From an uncultured Slackia sp. (GTDB taxonomy: Bacteria > Actinomycetota > Coriobacteriia > Coriobacteriales > Eggerthellaceae): a DNA stretch of 15,188 nt. This document shows, piece after piece, positions 7,056 through 12,861 of this stretch (within the stretch, counting starts at the first letter, position 1; each line of letters opens with the position of its first letter). A model generated the notes under the pieces. That model was not told the DNA's origin. It made no database searches and was given only the letters and a program-made list of their open reading frames with translations. Both the position numbers and the translations under genes were made by a program. Location: positions 1-15,188 of the forward strand of contig CAKUIK010000052.1 in assembly GCA_934661005.1 (NCBI GenBank), written 5' to 3'.

Positions 7056-7097
7056 TGCTTAACTTGTACGTATCATATGATACGTACAAGTTAAGCA
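7056..7097. repeat. Perfect 42-bp palindrome without a spacer
   Basis: Each base of 7056-7076 is complementary to its mirror base in 7077-7097. The left arm reads GCTTAACTTGTACGTATCAT from 7057, followed at once by its reverse complement. There is no loop, mismatch or T-run, so it is not a terminator. The arms are AT-rich in a GC-rich surrounding. Perfect palindromes of this size are rare and tend to be unstable. It could be a protein-binding site such as a dimeric operator, or the scar of a mobile or replication event. Confidence 0.9.
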
Positions 7098-7154
7098 CGC
7101 CTCAGCACCGTTGCGCGCAAACAAGGAACGAGGCGAGAACTTGACGCCATGCCA

Positions 7155-7191
7155 AAAAGGCGAGCCAGGAACATTTCCCGGCTCGCCTTTT
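7155..7191 (-). terminator. Terminator of the MetE-like gene, bidirectional form
   Basis: AAAAGGCGAGCC (7155-7166) pairs with GGCTCGCCTTTT (7180-7191) across a 13-nt loop. On the minus strand it follows the MetE-like stop codon by about 50 nt and ends in a five-T run. The A- and T-flanked stem could also stop plus-strand transcripts. Confidence 0.88.
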
Positions 7192-7243
7192 CCCTACGGC
7201 AATTTCCTTATTTCACCGTGCAAGATCGCTAACGATCGCTGCG

Positions 7244-8380
7244 TTACTCGCCCCACACCTCGGCAGCGATTTCCTGAATGAGCGCGATTTTCGCCCACTG
7301 CTCTTCTTCGGTGAGCTTGTTGCCAATCTCGCAGCTCGCGAAACCGCACTGCGGCGAGAGGTAGAGGTTCTCGAGCGGCACATACTTCGATGCTTCCTTG
7401 ATGCGCGCCTTCACCGTTTCCTTGCCCTCCAGGCCGGGCTGTTTGGACGTAATAAGGCCAAGCACGACCTTCTTGCCCTCGGCGACATGCGCCAAAGGCT
7501 CGAAGCCGCCCGCACGCGGCGTGTCGAACTCCAGATAGAACGCGTCCACGTTTTCATGGGCGAACAAATACGGCGCCACCGGGTCGTAGCCGCCCTCGAA
7601 CGCGTAGGTGGAGTGGTAGTTGCCGCGGCACACGTGGGTGTTAATCACAAGGTCTTCGGGCGCGCCTTCGATGGCGGCGTTGTTCAGCGCCACGCCGAGC
7701 TCGCTCACCTTTTGGATGTCGACGGCCTGCATGCCCGTTTTCGCCACGAAATCGGCGTCGCAGTAAATGCCCCACGTGCAGTCGTCGAACTGGATATTGC
7801 GGCAGCCCGCGGCATACAAATCGGCGATAACCTGGCGATACGCAGCACCGATCGCATCGGCGAGCTCCTCGTCGGTCGCATACACGCCGCGCAGGCTTTC
7901 CTGCTGGCCGTCGCAGCGATCAAGCGTCACCTCCGAGAACGTCTGAATAGGCGCAGGAATGGTCTGGCGCGCAACGTGGTCGTCGCCGGCAAGCGCCTGC
8001 ACGAATTTGAAGTGCTCGACGAACGGGTGGTTCTCGCCGGAAATCGGGCCGGTAACCACCGCGGTATCGGCCGTGGTTTCCTCATCATGGAATTGATAGC
8101 CCTCGCGGCTCGTGCGGCGTTCGATGCCCTGCAGGCCCCACATGAAGTCGAGGTGCCAGTAGCTGCGGCGGAATTCACCATCGGTCACGACCTTCAAGCC
8201 CGCAGCCTTCTGCTTGGCAACGAGGTCGCGAATGGCCACGTCTTCAACGGTCTTGAGCTGGGCGGCATCGATGACGCCCGCATTGAAGTCGGCGCGCGCC
8301 TGCTTCAGCACGTCAGGACGAAGAAAGCTGCCAACGATATCGCAGCGAAACGGCGCATTGGTTTCGGAATTCGCAGTCAT
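7244..8380 (-). CDS. MetE C-terminal-like / YxjG-type cobalamin-independent methionine synthase family protein
   Basis: This 378-aa protein resembles the catalytic half of MetE (UROD/MetE-like barrel), the single-domain size of YxjG/YxjH and core MetE enzymes. It probably transfers a methyl group to homocysteine or a related thiol. The four zinc ligands expected from E. coli MetE (His, Cys, Glu, Cys) are visible as H249 and C251 in INTHVCRGNY, E284 in FYLEFD and C345 in SPQCGF. The N-terminal folate-binding domain of full MetE is absent, so the methyl donor is uncertain. I chose the ATG at 8380 because GAGGG lies 6 nt before it; an upstream in-frame start at 8509 would run through the promoter. 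A LysR-type box and promoter sit at 8421-8487, and a LysR gene is the next one upstream on the same strand. Transcription ends at the hairpin at 7155-7191. Confidence 0.9.
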   Translation of the reverse strand: MTANSETNAPFRCDIVGSFLRPDVLKQARADFNAGVIDAAQLKTVEDVAIRDLVAKQKAAGLKVVTDGEFRRSYWHLDFMWGLQGIERRTSREGYQFHDEETTADTAVVTGPISGENHPFVEHFKFVQALAGDDHVARQTIPAPIQTFSEVTLDRCDGQQESLRGVYATDEELADAIGAAYRQVIADLYAAGCRNIQFDDCTWGIYCDADFVAKTGMQAVDIQKVSELGVALNNAAIEGAPEDLVINTHVCRGNYHSTYAFEGGYDPVAPYLFAHENVDAFYLEFDTPRAGGFEPLAHVAEGKKVVLGLITSKQPGLEGKETVKARIKEASKYVPLENLYLSPQCGFASCEIGNKLTEEEQWAKIALIQEIAAEVWGE

Positions 8381-8420
8381 GTTTAACCCTCTGTTCGAAT
8401 TGGTTTGATGTCTGCCGAAC

Positions 8421-8449
8421 AGTATGCGGGTCTGCTTTGCGATTGTGAA
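8421..8449 (-). promoter_or_regulatory. Promoter of the MetE-like gene
   Basis: On the minus strand the -35 box TTCACA (8444-8449, five of six) is separated by 17 nt from the -10 box CATACT (8421-8426, four of six). The expected transcription start is near 8414, giving a leader of about 34 nt. The spacing is ideal and agrees with the position of the upstream dyad. Confidence 0.55.
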
Positions 8450-8472
8450 ATACGAATAACCTTGCTTTCGTG

Positions 8473-8487
8473 ATAGGTTTTTCCTAT
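8473..8487. promoter_or_regulatory. LysR-type operator (T-N11-A dyad) at about -65
   Basis: ATAGG-TTTTT-CCTAT is a perfect interrupted dyad that fits the LysR-family T-N11-A rule (T at 8474, A at 8486). Its centre is about 66 nt upstream of the predicted start, the classical recognition-site position for LysR activators. From memory it also resembles the ATAG-N7-CTAT outline of the streptococcal MetR/MtaR methionine box; that resemblance needs checking. Confidence 0.6.
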
Positions 8488-8650
8488 ACCGAGAATGAAA
8501 ACGAATCATACGGCCGCACGCCGGAACAAACCGCCAGGCTCAGTTTCCCGGGACGCGCCGCCGAGATGATAATCGGAATTGCCGTCGCAACGCCGCCGGC
8601 CCCAATCCGCCAAGTCACCACTGCGCATCACGCCTCGTGCCGCCTCGACC

Positions 8651-9553
8651 CTATTGCGGAATATGACGCCGAATCGCCTCGATATACGCCGCGCCATACA
8701 CCGAACGCTGCGTGCCTTTGCGCGTGACCAGGCCCACTTCCATATACTCATCGATATTGAGCGGAACCGAGATAATCGACGCACCATTGAGCTCGGCACT
8801 AATCACACCCGAGCATACCGTATAGCCATTCAGGCCAATAAGCAGGTTGAACAGCGTCGCCCTATCGCGCACGCGAATGTTTTTGTTGCGATCGAGCGTG
8901 GATGTGAGCTCTTCTGAATAGTAGAACGAATTGAAGCTGCCCTGCTCATACGACAAAAACGGATAATCGGCCATATCGTCGAGCGTGACCGACGCGCGAG
9001 ACGCCAAAGGATGGCTCGAGCACACGAATACGTGCGGCTCGGCCCGAAACAACGGCTCGAACGCAAGCTCGTTGGCGGCGAGCATCTTCCCGATGACCTC
9101 GCGATTGCGCGCCGACAAGTAGAGCACGCCAATCTCGCTTTTCATATGCGCGACGTCTTCGATAATCTCGTGCGTCTGCTCTTCGCGAAGCGTAAAGTCG
9201 TACCGCGCGGCATCGAATTCGCGAATCACGTCGACGAACGCGTTTACCGCAAACGAGTAATGCTGGCACGAAACGCTGAAGTGGGGCACGCGCTGGCTCA
9301 CATTCTTATACTTGCCTTCAAGCAATTCCGCCTGCTCAAGCACCTGACGCGCATAGCCCAGAAACGTTTCGCCCTCTTCCGAAACCACCATACCCTTGTT
9401 CGTGCGATCAAAAATATGCACGCCCATTTCTTGCTCAAGGTCGCGAATCGCGCTCGTGATAGAAGGCTGCGACACATACAGCCTGCGTGCGGCTTCGGTG
9501 ACGCTGCCGCATTCTGCGACTTTCGTGACATAAACGAGCTGCTGGAGTTTCAT
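8651..9553 (-). CDS. LysR-family transcriptional regulator, likely of the MetE-like gene
   Basis: This is a 300-aa LysR regulator. The winged HTH is textbook: MKLQQLVYVTKVAECGSVTE, then AARRLYVSQPSITSAIRDLEQEMGVHIFDRTNKGMVVSEEG. The ligand domain contains FSVSCQHYSFAVNAF and HPLASRASVTLDDMADYPFLSYEQ, typical of the family. I chose the ATG at 9553 because GGAAGG lies about 7 nt before it; an in-frame start at 9670 would translate through two hairpins. It is on the same strand as the MetE-like gene, with about 270 nt between them carrying a separate promoter and a LysR-type box. Control of methionine or sulfur supply is therefore a reasonable inference. Many related regulators respond to homocysteine or O-acetylserine, but nothing here identifies the ligand. 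No clear terminator follows it. Confidence 0.92.
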   Translation of the reverse strand: MKLQQLVYVTKVAECGSVTEAARRLYVSQPSITSAIRDLEQEMGVHIFDRTNKGMVVSEEGETFLGYARQVLEQAELLEGKYKNVSQRVPHFSVSCQHYSFAVNAFVDVIREFDAARYDFTLREEQTHEIIEDVAHMKSEIGVLYLSARNREVIGKMLAANELAFEPLFRAEPHVFVCSSHPLASRASVTLDDMADYPFLSYEQGSFNSFYYSEELTSTLDRNKNIRVRDRATLFNLLIGLNGYTVCSGVISAELNGASIISVPLNIDEYMEVGLVTRKGTQRSVYGAAYIEAIRRHIPQ

Positions 9554-9610
9554 GAACGGGCCTTCCGACGAATGCGTGCGCTCATGGTAGCGCAAGAGCA
9601 CGCGAAACCC

Positions 9611-9633
9611 GTTCAATGCTACGAGCATTGAAC
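9611..9633. repeat. Hairpin 1 of three, apex GCTACGAGC
   Basis: GTTCAATGCT (9611-9620) pairs with AGCATTGAAC (9624-9633) around the 3-nt loop ACG. It lies about 58 nt upstream of the LysR start. The apex is identical to hairpin 2, and both are followed by TTCCCCGC. No T-run follows. Confidence 0.8.
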
Positions 9634-9647
9634 ACATTCCCCGCCAA

Positions 9648-9680
9648 AACCTGCTAAATGCTACGAGCATTTAGCAGGTT
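9648..9680. repeat. Hairpin 2 of three, 15-bp perfect stem
   Basis: AACCTGCTAAATGCT (9648-9662) pairs perfectly with AGCATTTAGCAGGTT (9666-9680) around the loop ACG. It shares the AATGCTACGAGCATT core with hairpin 1, but the outer stem differs while staying complementary. It is then followed by TTCCCCGC and an A-rich stretch, as in hairpin 1. Confidence 0.85.
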
Positions 9681-9689
9681 CCCCGCACC

Positions 9690-9723
9690 AAAAAGCGGGA
9701 CAGGGAATACACCCCGCCCCGCT
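9690..9723 (-). terminator. Probable terminator of the EF-G-like gene
   Basis: On the minus strand AGCGGG (9718-9723) pairs with CCCGCT (9694-9699) across an 18-nt loop and is followed by five T (9690-9694). It lies about 67 nt past the EF-G-like stop. The short stem and long loop make it weaker than the others here. Confidence 0.45.
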
Positions 9724-9739
9724 GTCTCACTCGCGAGCG

Positions 9740-9778
9740 TGCAGCCTGCCAAACGCCGCGAGCATGTAACAGGCTGCA
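9740..9778. repeat. Hairpin 3 of three, degenerate copy
   Basis: TGCAGCCTG (9740-9748) pairs with CAGGCTGCA (9770-9778). The inner part is imperfect and the apex reads GCCGCGAGC, close to the GCTACGAGC of hairpins 1 and 2. It lies directly after the EF-G-like stop codon on the minus strand and looks like an eroded or related unit. Confidence 0.6.
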
Positions 9779-9789
9779 TTCGCAGACTA

Positions 9790-11865
9790 TTAGTTGCCGG
9801 CGGCTCGCTTGGCCTCGTATTCGGCGACGAGCTTTTTCTGCACATCAGCCGGAGCCTGCTCGTAGCCATCGAGCTCGATGGTATAGCTGCCCGAACCGCG
9901 CGATATGCTGCGCAGGTCTTTCGTGTAGCTCACGACCTCGGCATACGGCACGCGCACCATAATGACCGTCTCACCAGCATCGTTGGAGTCGGTGCCAATG
10001 ATGCGACCGCGGCGCGTAGAAATGTCGCCCATCACCGCGCCCGCAAACGACTCGCCTACGGCAATGCTCATCGTGGCCATGGGCTCAAGCACCACGGCGC
10101 CCGCTTGTTCGCACGCGGCGCGGAAGCCGATGCGCGCAGCCGTCTTGAACGCCATTTCGTTCGAATCGACCGGGTGATACGAGCCGTCGAACACGGTGCA
10201 TTTCACATCGACCATGGGATAGCCCGCGATAACGCCTTCTGCCATGGCCTCTTGCACGCCCTTGTCGACCGCAGGAACCAAACCGCCCGGAATCGCGCCG
10301 CCCTTGATGGCATCGACGAATTCGTAGCCGCACCCGGGATTGGGCTCCAGGCGCAGCCAGCAATCGCCGAACTGGCCCGCGCCGCCCGTCTGCTTCTTAT
10401 GGCGACCCTCGGCCTCGGCCGTCTTGCGAATGGTCTCGCGATACGGAATGCGCACGGGGACGAGCTTCGTCTCGACCTTCGCCTGGGCAGCCAAGCGGCT
10501 CAAGATGGTGTCGATTTGTGCCTCGCCCATTGCCGTAACCACCGTTTGGTGTGTATCTTCATGGCGTTCGATGCGAACAGTCGGGTCGTTTTCGGCAACG
10601 CGCGCGAGGAACGTTCCCAGCTTGTCCTCTTCCTTCTTATTCACGGCCTCAATGGCAACGGGATACTGCGGAATGGGGAACGGCAGCGGCGCGATGGCAA
10701 TGCCGCCGTTTTCCGAAAGCGTGTCGCCCGTGCGCGTTTCGACGAGCTTCGGCACCACCACGATGTCGCCCGCCATAGCGCTTTTCACCGGCGTAGTTTC
10801 CTTGCCCTTCATAACGCACACATGGCCCAGGCGTTCCTTCTTGCCCGTGCGCGCGTTCAGCAACTCGAGACCTGGCACCAACGTGCCCGAAAGCACCTTC
10901 ACGAAGCTCAGGCGGCCAACATAGGGATCGGCCAGGGTTTTGAACACGAAGCACGCAGGCTCGCCTTCCTTGGAAACCTTCACCTCGCCGCCATCGGCCG
11001 TGGGAATGGGGCCATGCGCCGTGGGATGCGGGAAGTAAGTGCAGATGTCTTCCATAAGGCCCTGAATGCCCTGCTTGATGATGGTGGAACCAACGAACAC
11101 GGGAATAAACAGCTCCTGCGCGATGGCCTTGTCGAACAGGCCCTCAAGTTCGGCCTGGGTAAGCTGCTCTTCGCCGTCAAGGTATTTCATCATAAGGTCG
11201 TCGTCGGCTTCGGCAACCAAATCGCACAGCTTATCGCGCGCCACCTGGGCCTGCTCGAGGTATTCATCGGGAATTTCTTCCACGCGCTCGGCATCGCCCT
11301 CGAAATAACGCGCCTTCATGCGCAGAATGTCAATGACGCCCTTGAAATCTTTGTCCACGCCAATAGGGATGGTCACCACGCCCAGGCGCGCGCCGAAGCG
11401 GGCGTGCAGCGTAGCCATGATAACGTCGAAGTTCGCATGCTCGCGATCGATATGGTTGATGAACACCGAGCGCGACAGGCGCATGGTTTCGGCCTCGCGC
11501 CACAGCTTTGTGGTCATGACCTGCGGGCCTTCCACAGCGTCGACCACGAACATGGCCATTTCGGCGGCATGCATAGTCGCCAGCGTGTCGCCAATGAAGT
11601 CGGGATGGCCCGACGTGTCGAGCAGGTTGATCTTGTAATCTTTATACGGAATGGGCGCGACCGACGTGCCCATGGTGAACTTGCGTTTGATTTCCTCGGC
11701 ATCGTAGTCGAGGTACGATTTTCCGTCGTGCGTAGTGCCCATGCGCGGCGTTTGGCCGGAAATGTAGAGCATGGCTTCGGCCAGTGAGGTTTTGCCCGCA
11801 CCATCTTGTCCGACCAGCACGATGTTGCGGACATGCAACGTCTCGGGAGCTGCCATTGATACCAC
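9790..11865 (-). CDS. Elongation factor G-like translational GTPase (EF-G paralogue)
   Basis: This 691-aa protein has the full EF-G domain order, but its G motifs depart from housekeeping EF-G. G1 reads GQDGAGKTS (19-27) instead of the AHIDAGKTT type. Switch I lacks the RGIT element (RKFTMGTSV instead). G3 is DTSGHPDF (83-90) for DTPGHVDF, with the histidine kept. G4 is NHID (137-140) for NKxD. Domain IV begins near KKQTGGAGQFGDCW. The protein therefore belongs to the EF-G-like paralogues whose role is poorly defined; it need not translocate ribosomes. The start is a GTG at 11865 behind AGGAAG; an ATG at 11856 behind GGTGG is possible. It is transcribed alone, about 150 nt from the SnoaL-like gene upstream on the same strand, and a probable terminator lies at 9690-9723. 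No str-operon genes are nearby, as expected for a paralogue. Confidence 0.92.
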   Translation of the reverse strand: MVSMAAPETLHVRNIVLVGQDGAGKTSLAEAMLYISGQTPRMGTTHDGKSYLDYDAEEIKRKFTMGTSVAPIPYKDYKINLLDTSGHPDFIGDTLATMHAAEMAMFVVDAVEGPQVMTTKLWREAETMRLSRSVFINHIDREHANFDVIMATLHARFGARLGVVTIPIGVDKDFKGVIDILRMKARYFEGDAERVEEIPDEYLEQAQVARDKLCDLVAEADDDLMMKYLDGEEQLTQAELEGLFDKAIAQELFIPVFVGSTIIKQGIQGLMEDICTYFPHPTAHGPIPTADGGEVKVSKEGEPACFVFKTLADPYVGRLSFVKVLSGTLVPGLELLNARTGKKERLGHVCVMKGKETTPVKSAMAGDIVVVPKLVETRTGDTLSENGGIAIAPLPFPIPQYPVAIEAVNKKEEDKLGTFLARVAENDPTVRIERHEDTHQTVVTAMGEAQIDTILSRLAAQAKVETKLVPVRIPYRETIRKTAEAEGRHKKQTGGAGQFGDCWLRLEPNPGCGYEFVDAIKGGAIPGGLVPAVDKGVQEAMAEGVIAGYPMVDVKCTVFDGSYHPVDSNEMAFKTAARIGFRAACEQAGAVVLEPMATMSIAVGESFAGAVMGDISTRRGRIIGTDSNDAGETVIMVRVPYAEVVSYTKDLRSISRGSGSYTIELDGYEQAPADVQKKLVAEYEAKRAAGN

Positions 11866-12012
11866 CGTCTCTTCCTGGGTTATCCCCTACTCGCAGGTTA
11901 ACGATGCAACGAATACTCCTTCAGTGTAACGCAGCAAAACCCCAGGATAAACGGGCATTTTAAGAACTGGCTCCACGCCCCCGGGCGGCTCCATCGAGCC
12001 TCTCTGCGGCGG

Positions 12013-12591
12013 TTACTCCCTGGGCGCCGGCGGCCACGGGCGGGCGAATTGCTCGCAGAAACGTCCGTTTACGCCTTCGCCGTCGCGCAGGCGCCCGTCG
12101 GCAGACGCCTCGAGCTGCCCTGCGAAGTTGATATTGAGCGCCGCCATTCGCCATTCGCCGTCGGCATCGCGCACCGCTTCAACCTCGTAGAAGCCGAACG
12201 AAAAGCAATCGGAGGCATCGTCGGCTTTATACGAGTCCCACGCCTGAAACGCCGCATGCACCAGCGCCTTTTCGCCCGATACGAACAAAACTTGCTGCGC
12301 GCCAATAAGGTGGGACGACGTGCGCAATGCCGGGAGCAGCTTCCCATAGAGTTTCGCAATGCGCGCGCGGCCCTTCAAAGCAGGCATGCCAGGGTTGCAC
12401 ATTTCCCCATCTTCCGTGAACGCAGCGCCTACGCCTTGCGCGTCTTGCGCGTCGACGCAACGCGCATAATGCGCAAGCAATTCTTCAACGCGCTCGCGAG
12501 CCTCGATGCGAGCAATGCGCTCCTCGAGCGAGGGGCTTTCCGCAAAATGGCCTTCCGCCGATTGCAATGCGCCCTGTTCGATCGCCTTCAT
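12013..12591 (-). CDS. SnoaL/NTF2-like fold protein
   Basis: This 192-aa protein has an amphipathic N-terminal helix (SLEERIARIEARERVEELLAHYARCVDAQD) leading into an alpha-beta cone of the SnoaL_4/NTF2-like type. Family active-site residues appear to be present: Y42 and D47 in HYARCVD and H94 in TSSHLIGAQQ. This Tyr/Asp/His layout is seen in dehydratases and cyclases such as scytalone dehydratase and the bile acid 7-alpha-dehydratase BaiE, and in steroid isomerase relatives. The fold tolerates many functions, so no substrate can be named. AGAAGG lies 6 nt before the ATG. It is transcribed divergently from thiC, about 270 nt away, and no bai or polyketide genes are visible here. The C terminus (FARPWPPAPRE) is probably unstructured. 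Confidence 0.75.
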   Translation of the reverse strand: MKAIEQGALQSAEGHFAESPSLEERIARIEARERVEELLAHYARCVDAQDAQGVGAAFTEDGEMCNPGMPALKGRARIAKLYGKLLPALRTSSHLIGAQQVLFVSGEKALVHAAFQAWDSYKADDASDCFSFGFYEVEAVRDADGEWRMAALNINFAGQLEASADGRLRDGEGVNGRFCEQFARPWPPAPRE

Positions 12592-12740
12592 CGCAAACCT
12601 TCTTTCTGGCGTTTCCCATCATGTTTTCGCTAGGCGAGCAGCACAATTCGTGCCATGCGCCGCACCCGCTCGTTTTCCTTGAAGAAAAGGCCCTTTTCCG
12701 CAGAAACTGGTGCAGAATTCGCGCCATACGGCGAAGCGTG

Positions 12741-12770
12741 TTCACCCCTCGCACCCCAAGCGGCTATACT
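12741..12770 (+). promoter_or_regulatory. Promoter of thiC
   Basis: The -35 box TTCACC (12741-12746, four of six) is 18 nt from the -10 box TATACT (12765-12770, five of six). The predicted start near 12777 places the folded leader directly at the 5' end of the mRNA. Confidence 0.55.
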
Positions 12771-12783
12771 TGCGCAGAAACCT

Positions 12784-12843
12784 CGGACAGCAGTTGCGGA
12801 AAGCGGGCGCGCAGGCGCCGCGGCGAGGCGCAAGGGCTGTCCG
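12784..12843 (+). ncRNA. Folded thiC leader, possible cis-regulatory RNA
   Basis: Three nested stems are visible: CGGACAGC (12784-12791) with GCTGTCCG (12836-12843); TTGCG (12794-12798) with CGCAA (12829-12833); and GGCGC (12806-12810) with GCGCC (12815-12819) closing the loop GCAG. The closing stem ends 6 nt before the Shine-Dalgarno at 12850. The TPP-riboswitch hallmark CTGAGA is absent from the whole 12592-12861 interval, and no T-run follows. It could be a different sensor, an mRNA-stabilising hairpin or passive GC-rich folding. Confidence 0.4.
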
Positions 12844-12861
12844 TCTACCAAGGGAGCAACC

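Larger units (their letters stand above)
6813..7243. other. Convergent intergenic region between helicase and MetE-like gene
   Basis: About 430 nt lie between two converging genes, each with its own terminator (6779-6812 and 7155-7191). Such regions are usually short. This one also holds the perfect 42-bp palindrome (7056-7097) and a possible 52-codon minus-strand gene (6860-7018). Nothing else is recognised. Confidence 0.6.

Noticed and set aside
7487..8386. Plus-strand open frame opposite the MetE-like gene
   Set aside because: The minus-strand protein has all zinc ligands and a ribosome site; the opposite frame has neither motif nor start signal.
9611..9778. CRISPR array
   Set aside because: The repeated units are hairpins of different stem length and sequence, with no constant repeat-spacer rhythm and no cas genes.
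9658..11787. A 709-codon plus-strand open frame opposite the EF-G-like gene
   Set aside because: It is the antisense of a well-conserved GTPase in GC-rich DNA; the product is His/Arg/Ala-rich without motifs.
12592..12861. TPP riboswitch upstream of thiC
   Set aside because: Neither CTGAGA nor the second conserved TPP-aptamer block is present on the plus strand.
12655..12861. Extended N terminus of ThiC from an upstream ATG
   Set aside because: It would cover the predicted promoter and leader, and the added residues do not resemble ThiC; the ATG at 12862 has a strong ribosome site.
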